Assembly: GCA_947089905.1 (NCBI GenBank)
Contig: CAMUMG010000002.1
Span: 355,947-419,946 of the forward strand
Direction: 5' to 3'
DNA from: an uncultured Lachnospiraceae bacterium
GTDB taxonomy: Bacteria > Bacillota > Clostridia > Lachnospirales > Lachnospiraceae
Length of the DNA stretch: 64,000 nt
The position numbers and the translations under genes are program-made. The notes under the pieces were generated by a model, which saw only the letters and a program-made list of their open reading frames with translations, made no database searches and had not been told where the DNA came from. Positions 44,847 through 53,643 of this stretch are shown here, piece after piece (within the stretch, counting starts at the first letter, position 1; the number at the start of each line of letters is the position of its first letter).

Positions 44847-45757
44847 TCGTTTTCACCTCCCATTTCTTCCATAGATAGAGGTAACAATTTGGTTCCATTT
44901 TCTTTTAGATAAAGCATATAGGCATCTTCTATATTTGGTTCGCACATATTCATACCAGAAACTTCATTTTCTGCTATAAAACGGATATATACGTTTTTGC
45001 CTTGTGTGTGCATACTTGTAATGAATAGTTCATTTTTTAATTTCGACAATTCTTGTCTACTTACTATTTTGGTGAATACTTTACCATCGGCTGCTGCTAA
45101 TAAGTTGTTTACTGTACCATGATATAAAACCTTTCCATCATTTAAAATCGCAATATTTTCACAAGTGGCTTCTATATCTCCAACAATATGTGTGGATAAC
45201 ATTACAATCCGATCTTGGGATATCTCTGACAATAAATTACGAAATCGAATCCGTTCTTCCGGATCAAGTCCTGCTGTCGGTTCATCGACAATCAACACCT
45301 TAGGATTATTTAACAATGCCTGTGCAATTCCAAGTCTGCGTTTCATTCCGCCTGATAGAGCTTTTACTTTTTTATTTTTGTGTTCCATTAAGTTGACTTT
45401 CTTCAAAAGCATTTCAATACGTTCTTTTTTTTCCTGTTTTTTTAAGCCTGCAAGAATAGCAAGATAATCCATTGATTCTAATATATTCATGGATGGATAC
45501 ATAGAAAATTCTTGTGGCAGATATCCAATTATGTTACGAATTTCTTTCTCATTCTCAATAGGAATATCATATATAGTAATTGAGCCATCTTTTTTTGGAA
45601 GAAGTGTTGCAAGTGTTTTCATCAGTGTTGTTTTGCCCGCTCCATTTCTGCCTAACAAGCCAAACATTCCTTGTTCAATGGAAAGATTAATGTTAAATAA
45701 TACTTGTTTTTTACCATAAAATTTGTTCAGATTTTTAATTTCAATAGAATGATTCAA
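44825..45757 (-). CDS. ABC transporter ATP-binding protein
   Basis: A 310-residue ATPase with Walker A GLLGRNGAGKTTLMKT, signature LSGGMKRRLGIAQAL and Walker B VLIVDEPTAGLDP, followed by an 85-residue C-terminal domain, as in drug and peptide ABC-2 exporters. The start is TTG at 45757, placed by AAAGGGG about eight bases upstream; an ATG 18 codons earlier lacks a site. It pairs with the two permeases downstream. Confidence 0.9.
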   Translation of the reverse strand: MNHSIEIKNLNKFYGKKQVLFNINLSIEQGMFGLLGRNGAGKTTLMKTLATLLPKKDGSITIYDIPIENEKEIRNIIGYLPQEFSMYPSMNILESMDYLAILAGLKKQEKKERIEMLLKKVNLMEHKNKKVKALSGGMKRRLGIAQALLNNPKVLIVDEPTAGLDPEERIRFRNLLSEISQDRIVMLSTHIVGDIEATCENIAILNDGKVLYHGTVNNLLAAADGKVFTKIVSRQELSKLKNELFITSMHTQGKNVYIRFIAENEVSGMNMCEPNIEDAYMLYLKENGTKLLPLSMEEMGGENECYFGRN

Positions 45758-45828
45758 TTTCAATACCCCTTTCAAACTTTTGATAGTTATAGGATAGTGA
45801 ATATTTTTCAACTTTTTATCTACATAAT

Positions 45829-45865
45829 AAAAAAACTTCCTGTCGTTTCTGACAAGAAGTTTTTT
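45829..45865 (-). terminator. Partial terminator between kinase and ABC genes
   Basis: AAAAAACTTC and TGTC pair with GACA and GAAGTTTTTT around a small loop. It lies just after the kinase stop, so the ABC genes may be transcribed separately or at reduced level. Confidence 0.65.
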
Positions 45866-45881
45866 ACTATTATAAAATCGG

Positions 45882-47078
45882 TCATGAGCGAAACGTTGCA
45901 GTTACAAAGGCACCATTACTATTTTCCAACTTCAAATTACCACCATGTTTTTCACAGAGTATTTTGCAAATATTTAAACCCATTCCAAAATGCTTATTAT
46001 CTGTTTCCTCAGAAGATTTATAAAATGGTTTTGTCGCATCTATAAGGTCTTTTGGTGAAAATCCCTTACCATCGTCTAATACAGTAATACAAAAATAATT
46101 CTCTTTGATATAGACAGACACAATTATAGTATCATGTGCATACCGAACGGCATTTGCCAATAGATTCTCATACACCTGCATAATCACAGATTCATCTAAT
46201 TCCATTTTTATAGTGCCTATAGGTTTTTCTCTAAATAAAAATTTTTTTGTCGAACAGACAGAGTTTCCTATTGAATTTATTTGTTTTACAATACTTCCTA
46301 TCTCAATAGACTTTTTTTGAATTTCTATATTCTCTAAACGCTGTAAATCATTCATTGTATTTACATAGTTCTCAAGTCTTGCAATATGTCGCTCCATCAT
46401 CTTAGCAATTTCGACTATTTTTTCTTGTGACATTTCGGGAGCGTATTTTATAAGTATTTCGCTCTGACCTTTAAGAACGGTAAGGGGTGTCCTTAAATCG
46501 TGGGCAAAAGCGACATTTAGACGCCCTCTTTCTTCAATCTGCCGCCACATCTCTATGTTATTGTCCCGTAATACGCGTCGCATTTTTTCAAAAGATAAAC
46601 AAAGTTTCCCCAATTCATCTTGTTTATTATAAATAATTTCAAAGTCAAGATTATTATCCGAAATATTACCTGCTGCATCACTTAGAATTTCCAAGGGCTT
46701 TTGTAACTTTCTTTTATAAAATAAAATACTCGTAATACCTATACATATAATAAAACTGATTGGATAAACAATCACGCTGCAAATCCCAAAGATGTTATAT
46801 ACTAATTCTTCAGAAGGTGTAAAAAGTGTGGTAATATCGGCTGTATAATAATTAATAGACAGATCATTGCTATTATCATCATAGAGAAGTTTTTTTGTGG
46901 ATTGCCTATTATATTCATATTCAATCTTATATTTCTCACATATCTGTTTTTGCTTAGATTTACAAAATTCAGAGCATATTAAAGATAAGACAAGCGAAGA
47001 TAAAATATAAAACAATATATATATGGCAAAATCTTTTTTTATGGATTGTTTTAAAAGAAATCTTTTTATTTTGCCCAT
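45882..47078 (-). CDS. Sensor histidine kinase
   Basis: A 398-residue membrane kinase. Two membrane segments (about residues 17-38 and 92-115) flank a short extracytoplasmic loop, followed by a HAMP-like linker, H-box FAHDLRTPLTVLKGQ, N-box NLLANAVRYAH and G-box DDGKGFS. It overlaps the response regulator by 13 bases. The short sensor loop suggests sensing in the membrane or through the ABC permease. Confidence 0.93.
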   Translation of the reverse strand: MGKIKRFLLKQSIKKDFAIYILFYILSSLVLSLICSEFCKSKQKQICEKYKIEYEYNRQSTKKLLYDDNSNDLSINYYTADITTLFTPSEELVYNIFGICSVIVYPISFIICIGITSILFYKRKLQKPLEILSDAAGNISDNNLDFEIIYNKQDELGKLCLSFEKMRRVLRDNNIEMWRQIEERGRLNVAFAHDLRTPLTVLKGQSEILIKYAPEMSQEKIVEIAKMMERHIARLENYVNTMNDLQRLENIEIQKKSIEIGSIVKQINSIGNSVCSTKKFLFREKPIGTIKMELDESVIMQVYENLLANAVRYAHDTIIVSVYIKENYFCITVLDDGKGFSPKDLIDATKPFYKSSEETDNKHFGMGLNICKILCEKHGGNLKLENSNGAFVTATFRS

Positions 47079-47740
47079 CGATAGCCAATCCCCCAGACAG
47101 TTTCAATATAAGGTTTCATGCCTGCATCTTTAAATTTTATACGAATACGGCGAATATGCTCGGCTATAACAGACACTTCCCCTTCACTATCATAATCCCA
47201 GACCAATTCATAGATACGTTCTTTACTAAAAACTTGTCCTCTATGTTGTGATAATAACTCTATAATATCAAATTCTTTTTTGGCAAGAGGAATTAAGTTT
47301 CCATCATAATAAAGACATCTTTCGGTATAATCGATTGCCAAGTTATGATCAAGACGAACTTTTGCTGACTCCCTTTTGCGGTATTCCCTTCTTATATGTG
47401 CCGAAACTCTTGCTCCGAGTTCATCTATAGAAAATGGCTTAACGATATAATCATCAGCTCCAATACCAAAACCTTTAATTTTATCAGAATCATCGATTCT
47501 AGCAGTCAAAAACAAAATAGGACAGCTAACAAAATTTCTGATACGAGAACAGACCTCTATACCATCTATCTCTGGCATATTGATATCAAGTAAAATAATG
47601 TCTGGTTGTTTTCCAGCCTTTTCTATTGCTTCTAAACCATTCCTAGCAGTCAATACATCATATCCATTAAATTCAAAGTAACTTTTAAGCATCGTAACAA
47701 TATCCACTTCATCATCAACAATCAATATTTTATGTTTCAC
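47066..47740 (-). CDS. OmpR-family response regulator
   Basis: A 224-residue regulator with receiver domain (ILIVDDEVDIV, phospho-acceptor in IILLDINMPEIDG, switch Lys in DYIVKPFS) and a C-terminal winged helix (FSKERIYELVWDYDSEGEVS). The GTG at 47740 lies eight bases after GGAGG; the upstream TTG overlaps the site. It heads the operon of kinase, ABC ATPase and two permeases and should control it. Confidence 0.94.
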   Translation of the reverse strand: MKHKILIVDDEVDIVTMLKSYFEFNGYDVLTARNGLEAIEKAGKQPDIILLDINMPEIDGIEVCSRIRNFVSCPILFLTARIDDSDKIKGFGIGADDYIVKPFSIDELGARVSAHIRREYRKRESAKVRLDHNLAIDYTERCLYYDGNLIPLAKKEFDIIELLSQHRGQVFSKERIYELVWDYDSEGEVSVIAEHIRRIRIKFKDAGMKPYIETVWGIGYRWAK

Positions 47741-47947
47741 AAAATTCACCTCCAATTAAATCATATAGGCAGTTTTTCAATTATTTATCAACTCTACACT
47801 TTTTTAATTATATCTACTTCTTTCAATAGAATCAATGACATTCCTATTTAATCACTGTTTATAAAATTATAAAATTTGCCGATATAAAAAATAATATTAT
47901 ACTACAATGAATAAAAATATAGAGTTTTAAAGAAGAAAGGTAGGTAT

Positions 47948-48613
47948 ATGTATCAAATCGGTATAATATCGGATACACATGGATTATTACGGGAGGAAGT
48001 TAAAAAAGAACTGAAAAATTGTCATGTGATTTTACATGCTGGGGATATAAATAAACAAAATATAATAGAACAGCTCCAAAATATAGCACGTTTATATGTA
48101 GTACGAGGGAATGCAGATAAGGAATGGGCAAAGGATCTGCCACAGATGTTGGAAATAGAATTATATGGAATTCGTATTATCATGATTCATAATAAAAAGG
48201 ATCTGCCACAGAAATTAAAAGATGTAGATCTTATTATATTTGGTCATTCTCATAAATATACAGATCAGATAGAACAGGGAATTCAGTGGCTAAATCCAGG
48301 AAGCTGCGGTCCAAAAAGATTTCACCAGTCTGTTACTATGGCAATAATAGAGATAGAAAAAAATAAAAATTATAAGATCAGAAAAATTGATCTTTTAAAG
48401 GAACAGCCAGAAGAAAACTTAAAAATGCCAGAAAAAGAACAAGATCGCCGTATACTAATTCAGACAGTAATGAGAGAAATAGATAAAGGAAAAACAGTGG
48501 AAAAAATTACACAGAGTAATCAGATTAGTAGAGATTTAGCAGAACAGATCTGTCGTATGTATCTGACACATCCTGGAGTAGATGTAGATGGTATTTTGAA
48601 TCGGATCAATTAA
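47948..48613 (+). CDS. YfcE-type metallophosphoesterase
   Basis: A calcineurin-fold phosphodiesterase of 221 residues. The metal ligands fall in GIISDTHG, LHAGDI, VRGNAD, IFGHSH and the final NPGSCG. Beyond the normal YfcE length there is a helical extension of about 60 residues (DRRILIQTVMREIDKGKTVE onward) that looks like a small helix-turn-helix or dimerisation unit. The substrate is unknown. An AGGTAGG site precedes the ATG. Confidence 0.88.
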   Translation: MYQIGIISDTHGLLREEVKKELKNCHVILHAGDINKQNIIEQLQNIARLYVVRGNADKEWAKDLPQMLEIELYGIRIIMIHNKKDLPQKLKDVDLIIFGHSHKYTDQIEQGIQWLNPGSCGPKRFHQSVTMAIIEIEKNKNYKIRKIDLLKEQPEENLKMPEKEQDRRILIQTVMREIDKGKTVEKITQSNQISRDLAEQICRMYLTHPGVDVDGILNRIN

Positions 48614-48650
48614 GTTTTATAAAATAAAAGAAATATGGAGAAAAATAGAT

Positions 48651-49223
48651 ATGATAAAAGTAATAGATAATAATTATTATACTTTTACTGAGGGTATAGA
48701 AAGTCAAAAAGAAACGAAAGAGGGATTCGCGGCTGCATTTTCTGAATTGGTACAAAAACAAAGACAGGAGTATGCAGAAAAAATAAAAAATGGAACAACA
48801 GAACCAAGTTATCAAATTGGAGCGGGATCGTATACAAAAAAAGAATGGGATAAATTATTAGAAAGTTTTGATAAAGCACAAGAAGCTTTTCGTAAGGAAT
48901 TGGAGGAAGAAAAGGCAAAAGAGGAGCAAAAAAAGGATACAAGAGATTCCATTTCAGATAATGTCAGTACAGATTTACTTTGTTCAGATTATATTTCCTG
49001 TACTCATACATCAGAATCTAGTAAAATAGAAGATTTGTACATAATTGCTTATGATTCACAGGGAATTCGCTGTGTAGGACAAAAGGGATGTGTATGGGAG
49101 ATCAAATTTAGTAGCGAATTTCAATACTCTAAGGTTAAAGAATTTATAGACAGTCTTGATCCTAAGGAAAACTTTGAGTTTATTTCTGAAGAAAAATTTT
49201 GGAAAGGATTCCTTGAAAAATAA
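48651..49223 (+). CDS. Uncharacterised Lachnospiraceae-type protein
   Basis: A 190-residue protein of unknown function. The block PSYQIGAGSYTKKEWDKLLE followed by a charged coiled-coil (EAFRKELEEEKAKEEQKKD) is a pattern I have seen in hypothetical proteins of Lachnospiraceae. The C-terminal half has a compact region (YIIAYDSQGIRCVGQKGC). There is no signal peptide. It follows the phosphoesterase by 37 bases and may share its transcript. Confidence 0.75.
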   Translation: MIKVIDNNYYTFTEGIESQKETKEGFAAAFSELVQKQRQEYAEKIKNGTTEPSYQIGAGSYTKKEWDKLLESFDKAQEAFRKELEEEKAKEEQKKDTRDSISDNVSTDLLCSDYISCTHTSESSKIEDLYIIAYDSQGIRCVGQKGCVWEIKFSSEFQYSKVKEFIDSLDPKENFEFISEEKFWKGFLEK

Positions 49224-49260
49224 TTTCGGAGGCTGATTACCAGCCTCCGAAATTATTTTT
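49217..49260. terminator. Strong bidirectional terminator
   Basis: A perfect 15-bp stem, TAATTTCGGAGGCTG with its complement, around ATTAC, flanked by A-rich and T-rich runs. It ends the plus-strand pair and overlaps the stop of the minus-strand membrane gene. Confidence 0.85.
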
Positions 49261-49720
49261 GTCTCTTTAAAATCGTATAACATCCAAATCCAAGAAGATA
49301 GATCATAGAAATTAAAAATAAAGTAATATAACGTTTTTTATTTTTAGAAACATAGCTCTCTGCTGTATAGATAGAATCTACAGTAATATATTTATTTTCC
49401 TCCGCAATAGAAAGTATTCTGCGTTTTACAGGTTTCCCCTCTGCAACGATTTCCTGTCCAATACTTTTGGAAAGGACTTCTACACTCCATTGATACCCTC
49501 CTATTTTAGAGGTGCGATAAAATACTTTGTAAATCGTTTTGGTTGGATTCGTACGGCGATATTTTGTGCTGGCACTTGTATTTTTTACCTGAATAGGATA
49601 GACAGCATAGGGTTTAAAAGTATGTATTCCTTTATCTATATAAGCGTCTGCTGGTAGTTCATTGACATAACGAAATATAGAGGTTGCTGCTGTAATAAGA
49701 GCTAGTACAAGTAAAATCAT
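49253..49720 (-). CDS. Small two-segment membrane protein, possible 5' frameshift
   Basis: 155 residues with an N-terminal segment (MILLVLALITAATSIF) and a C-terminal one (ITLFLISMIYLLGFGCYTIL) around a polar domain; family not recognised, possibly DUF3592-like. No ribosome site precedes this ATG. Sixty bases upstream, AAAGG and ATG at 49779 open a frame that enters a run of seven A and then stops; with one more A it would read MILLLKKSFSQVKSFWATIK into this gene. So the true gene may start there, with a slip or sequencing error at the run. Confidence 0.6.
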   Translation of the reverse strand: MILLVLALITAATSIFRYVNELPADAYIDKGIHTFKPYAVYPIQVKNTSASTKYRRTNPTKTIYKVFYRTSKIGGYQWSVEVLSKSIGQEIVAEGKPVKRRILSIAEENKYITVDSIYTAESYVSKNKKRYITLFLISMIYLLGFGCYTILKRQK

Positions 49721-49815
49721 TTTGATTGTTGCCCAAAATGATTTTACTTGTGAAAAACTTTTTTTAATAACAAGATCATCTACCTTTCATAATGGTTTCT
49801 ATTTTAGTATTAAGG

Positions 49816-50682
49816 TTAAAGCTGTACACAGATACATTCATAAATTGCTTTCATAAGTTTATCGCCCTGTCTACATTCTGAAACAATAGAGACAACAGCC
49901 TCTTTGTCCGGAAATACGATTGATAATTGAGAGTATTTTCCATCAGCTCGAAAGGAATTATATTGTCCTCTCCAAAATAAGTATCCATAAGGGGCATCAG
50001 CTACCTGCTGTTTTGTACTTTCTGCAATCCATTCTTTCGATAAGAGCTGTTTTCCATTCCAGTTTCCTTGGTTTAAGTAAAATAAACCAAACTTATGAAG
50101 TTCTGTTAAAGTTAAAAACAACCCCCCAGATCCAAAAGAATTCCCAAATGGATCCGTTTCCCACATTGGATTTTTAATTCCTAAATGTTTAAATAATCGT
50201 GGTGTAAGATAGGAAACTAAATTACATCCAGAACGTCTTTGCACAAGTACTCCAGCTAAATATGGACCGACATTATTATATACAAAATGTGTTCCGGGTT
50301 CATATACAAATGGAATTTGAAGTGAGAGCTTTACCCAGTCATCTTCTTCATAAAAAGGACGCTGTTCACCCATAAGATGTGCATTTTCTTGCCCTAAACA
50401 CATCGTTAATAAATCTCTTACTGTTGCTTTTTTTAAATTATCACTGATTTTTTCTGGAAGATCTTCGCAAAAAGCATCTACAAGCTTTTCATTTAAGGAA
50501 AGTAATCCTTCTTGCAGCGCAAATCCCACAGCGGCGGAAGTAAAACTCTTTGTAACAGAATAGACATTCCTTCTACATTCCTTTTCTAAATACCATTCTG
50601 CAATAAGTTCTTCTTTTTGTGTCACTAAAACTCCAAGGACACCTATAGGCTGTACAATTTCTACAAACTTTGAAATATCCAT
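49816..50682 (-). CDS. Serine hydrolase, beta-lactamase class C family
   Basis: A 288-residue penicillin-binding-protein-fold hydrolase. SVTK (SxxK with nucleophile Ser and Lys) lies near residue 55, FVYNN supplies the YxN motif, and SSVNF-like ends are replaced by a short C-terminus. GGAG precedes ATG 50682; the open frame continues upstream without support. No signal peptide, so probably a cytoplasmic esterase or peptidase rather than a resistance enzyme. Confidence 0.87.
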   Translation of the reverse strand: MDISKFVEIVQPIGVLGVLVTQKEELIAEWYLEKECRRNVYSVTKSFTSAAVGFALQEGLLSLNEKLVDAFCEDLPEKISDNLKKATVRDLLTMCLGQENAHLMGEQRPFYEEDDWVKLSLQIPFVYEPGTHFVYNNVGPYLAGVLVQRRSGCNLVSYLTPRLFKHLGIKNPMWETDPFGNSFGSGGLFLTLTELHKFGLFYLNQGNWNGKQLLSKEWIAESTKQQVADAPYGYLFWRGQYNSFRADGKYSQLSIVFPDKEAVVSIVSECRQGDKLMKAIYECICVQL

Positions 50683-50830
50683 AATATTCCTCTCCTTTAT
50701 AACATTTAAGTATTGTTTTATAAAGTTTAGCACAAATTCAATGATAAAAACAATTAAAAAATTTAAAATACTATACAAATATACGTTTCCTGAATAAAAT
50801 TGACATTATAATTTCTGGCATATATACTGA

Positions 50831-51277
50831 TTATCTTTCTAATTTGATAAGATATTCCGTTGTATCTTCTTCCAACTTTCGCTCACCTGTCAAATGAAAA
50901 CCATGCTTTTGATAAAATGAAATGGCTCTAATATTTTTTTCTAATGCCCATAAATGATCCGCGAAAAGTTCTTTTACTGCATATTCAATTAATTCATTGC
51001 CAATACCTTCATTTTGAAAAGATATATCTACATATAATTTACAAAGCTCTGTTTCATTTATTTGAATAAAACCTTTTATTATTCCGCTATCAAATACATA
51101 TATATTTTTTATTATTTCCTCTTTTTTAAAATAATTATCTACTAGTGAAATAACTTGTAGTTCGCCAAAAGAAAACCGCTCATCTTTAAAGATAGGAAAA
51201 AAATTTATCCTGTTATTGAATACATATATTTCAGCTATTCTGGATAAATCCTCTGTGCTAGCTTTTCTAATATTCAT
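50831..51277 (-). CDS. GNAT family N-acetyltransferase
   Basis: A 148-residue acetyltransferase starting MNIRKASTEDLSRIAEIYV. LYVDISFQNEGIGNELIEYA is the acetyl-CoA loop and ISFYQKHGFHLTGER the C-terminal motif, as in RimI-like enzymes. AAGGAG precedes the ATG. Its promoter, about 100 bases upstream, carries the paired GTGCAC boxes and the 71-bp module shared with the flavoprotein genes. Confidence 0.88.
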   Translation of the reverse strand: MNIRKASTEDLSRIAEIYVFNNRINFFPIFKDERFSFGELQVISLVDNYFKKEEIIKNIYVFDSGIIKGFIQINETELCKLYVDISFQNEGIGNELIEYAVKELFADHLWALEKNIRAISFYQKHGFHLTGERKLEEDTTEYLIKLER

Positions 51278-51380
51278 TCTGTATCTCCTTTCCATAGTAA
51301 TATAATTATTCAAATTTTTCTGGATATCTGTTATAAAATAATCTCCCTTACAAAAATTTTCACATTGATGTAATAAAAAT

Positions 51381-51457
51381 ATTATACCATAACTATGTGC
51401 ACGTTTGTGCACATAAAATCAGAAGTTGAAACAAAGTTTCTCTGTTTCAACATTATA
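51381..51457 (-). repeat. 71-bp promoter module (single copy, minus strand)
   Basis: On the minus strand TATAAT (51457-51452) is followed by GTTGAAACA...TGTTTCAAC, two GTGCAC boxes ten bases apart, ten bases and a second TATAAT (51386-51381). The two TATAAT lie exactly 71 bases apart, as in the array at 25649-25817, with nearly the same sequence. It drives the GNAT gene at 50831-51277. Confidence 0.8.
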
Positions 51458-51499
51458 CCATACTGACCTGTTTAAAACAATTTAATTTCCCTATCTGCT

Positions 51500-51610
51500 C
51501 ACGAGAAACGCATGAATAAAGATTTTATAAACAAAATGTCGAAAAAGCAAACGATTCAAAATCCGTTGCTTTTCCATTTTCTACAAAAATCAATTCATGC
51601 GTTTGTCGTG
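51500..51610. repeat. Long imperfect palindrome, MITE-like
   Basis: The left arm starts CACGAGAAACGCATGAAT and the right arm, on the other strand, CACGACAAACGCATGAAT; similarity continues for about 50 bases with small gaps (AAAATG, GAAAAGCAA, GATT). The transcript would fold into one long hairpin. A single arm recurs at 9667-9710. No coding capacity. Confidence 0.65.
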
Positions 51611-51630
51611 GTTGCATTTAATACAAAATA

Positions 51631-51659
51631 TTGACAGATTATAAATAATATGGTAATAT
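51631..51659 (+). promoter_or_regulatory. Promoter of the FtsX/MacB-type ABC operon
   Basis: TTGACA (51631-51636), a 17-base spacer and TAATAT (51654-51659) with TGG as extended -10, about 70 bases before the first permease gene. Confidence 0.75.
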
Positions 51660-51735
51660 AAACACATATTATACTTTAATTAGATAAAGTGGTAAATTTA
51701 GATCTTTTTCTATTTACTGGAAGGGAAAAAAATCT

Positions 51736-53643
51736 ATGAGAATATCGATTCGTTTGTTTAGAAAACCATTATTTACTATAATATGGATACTAATATTAAC
51801 TATAACAGTATTATTCTTAAATTTAGGGATTAATCTTTATTATTCATCAATAAAAACAGATGCAGTATTAAGTTCAAAATATACCACAGTTGCAGTACCA
51901 GTTCCAATGGATAAAATATCTAGGTTTGAGAATGGAAAAGAAGGAGTGACAATAAAGAATGCCCAATATCCTACAAAAGAGGAAATTGGGCAGATTTCTT
52001 CTATGAATTCGGTTGAGTTTTTTGATGTAAGAAGAATAAATGCCGCTTATTCTCCAAGATTTGCTCCTGTAATTTCTATTCAGACAGAAGGTGCATACCA
52101 AAGTTACTATGATAGTCCATTTAATAGTGTTCTTATGTCTGTAACTCTCTTAGAAAACCATTTTGGGGAAGGGTTTAATTTTGGATTTTATGAAATAGAG
52201 GGACAGGCACAGATAGAAGAAATATTTTCAATTCATGATGGATATCAAAGAAAGAGCGACAAAATCAAAATAGACTGGGTTTCTCCAGAAAAACAAGAAC
52301 TTTTAGAAGAGGGGAAAACGTATCTAATTTATGGAAATTATATCGCTTATGATTTATATCCTCCTATAGAAGAGGTATCTTCTATAGAAGAAATGTTGCC
52401 TGTGGTTCAGATTTCTGATCATTTTAGTGTTATAACAGAATTTCATGAGGACGGCACAAAAACATACCAAATAGGAAAACAAAATGAAACGCCTACAATA
52501 GCAAGATTAGACTGTTCTTTGGAAGAGTTTTTAGAAAGATCAGAAAATAAGTTGTGGAAACAGTATATAGAGGAATTAAAGATTACGACACATTCACTTC
52601 CCCTGATTGGAACGGACTGTTTAGAAAGTATGTATTCTTTTGCACAACAGTCCGCAAAGATAGTTCAGGGAAGAAAATTTACAAAAGAAGAGTATAAAAC
52701 AGGAGAAAAGGTCTGTATCATCAGTGAAGCAATAGCAAAGGGCAGTGGACTTTCTATAGGAGATGAAATTTTAATTTCTCAGTATGAGTGTTTACAACGT
52801 TCAGGAGAACAAGAAATCGTGAGTGGAAGTAATCCTCAAATCTTTCCCTATCATAGTGAAAATGATTTTCTTACTCAAGAAGAAAAATTTACAGTTGTAG
52901 GAATTTATCATTTAGAGAATTATTGGAGTGATGAAGCATATGCTTTTACGCCAAATACTATTTTTGCACCTAAAAAAGCATTAGCAGGAGAAAATCGATT
53001 AAATTTTATAAGAGAGGGACTTGGTATATTTGCTTCGATCAAGTTAAAAAATGGTGCAGTCGATCAATTTCTGACGGAATGTATTGGAACAGAATTTGAG
53101 GAAAAGTTTATTTGTTTTGACGGAGGATATGAATCAATTTTTGGAGAAATGCACAACTTATTAAGTTCCTCAAAACAGTTTTTAGTTTTATCGATTGGAT
53201 GCTGGCTGTTGATTTTGGTTTTATTTTTAATCTTATATCAAAACAGAGAGAGAAGAAATCTGGGTATTATGCGATCTTTAGGTGCGTCAAAAAGACAGAC
53301 CTTTTACTATTTATTTGGAAGCGGAAGTATTGTAGCAGGAATTGCAGTTTCTTTAGGAATGATACCAACAAGATATTTTATTGAAAAGGTAATCGAATCT
53401 TTAAGAAAGAACAGCGTTTTAGAAAATGAATTTCAGGGAGTTTTTCAGTCAGCAGGATTACAAAATTCTTCTGAACAGATTTTTACGTTATTAAGAGAAG
53501 GTAAGATGAGTCCATTTTTGATTTTTTTATGTGGAATCGTTCAATTTGGAGTAATTGCAGTTTTTCTTTTCCTTTCATCTAAAAAACTGACACAGATAGA
53601 TCCACGAAAACTGTTAAGTGAAAAAGGAGGAAAAAAAGGTTGA
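51736..53643 (+). CDS. FtsX-like ABC permease, large subunit
   Basis: A 635-residue membrane protein with one N-terminal segment (about residues 13-35), an extracytoplasmic domain of about 440 residues, and three C-terminal segments (VLSIGCWLLILVLFLILYQ, GSIVAGIAVSLGM, FLCGIVQFGVIAVFLFL), the MacB/FtsX topology. NLGIMRSLGASKRQTF is the typical cytoplasmic coupling segment. Such proteins work as mechanotransmitters or peptide/lipoprotein exporters; the substrate is unknown. The second permease starts within its stop codon. Confidence 0.88.
   Translation: MRISIRLFRKPLFTIIWILILTITVLFLNLGINLYYSSIKTDAVLSSKYTTVAVPVPMDKISRFENGKEGVTIKNAQYPTKEEIGQISSMNSVEFFDVRRINAAYSPRFAPVISIQTEGAYQSYYDSPFNSVLMSVTLLENHFGEGFNFGFYEIEGQAQIEEIFSIHDGYQRKSDKIKIDWVSPEKQELLEEGKTYLIYGNYIAYDLYPPIEEVSSIEEMLPVVQISDHFSVITEFHEDGTKTYQIGKQNETPTIARLDCSLEEFLERSENKLWKQYIEELKITTHSLPLIGTDCLESMYSFAQQSAKIVQGRKFTKEEYKTGEKVCIISEAIAKGSGLSIGDEILISQYECLQRSGEQEIVSGSNPQIFPYHSENDFLTQEEKFTVVGIYHLENYWSDEAYAFTPNTIFAPKKALAGENRLNFIREGLGIFASIKLKNGAVDQFLTECIGTEFEEKFICFDGGYESIFGEMHNLLSSSKQFLVLSIGCWLLILVLFLILYQNRERRNLGIMRSLGASKRQTFYYLFGSGSIVAGIAVSLGMIPTRYFIEKVIESLRKNSVLENEFQGVFQSAGLQNSSEQIFTLLREGKMSPFLIFLCGIVQFGVIAVFLFLSSKKLTQIDPRKLLSEKGGKKG

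Noticed and set aside
45829..45865. Sole terminator separating the two-component and ABC genes into different functions
   Set aside because: The gene order and direction still argue for one functional unit; the hairpin may only reduce downstream transcription.
49816..50682. Beta-lactamase
   Set aside because: It has the SxxK and YxN motifs of the broad family, but no signal peptide and no specific lactamase features.
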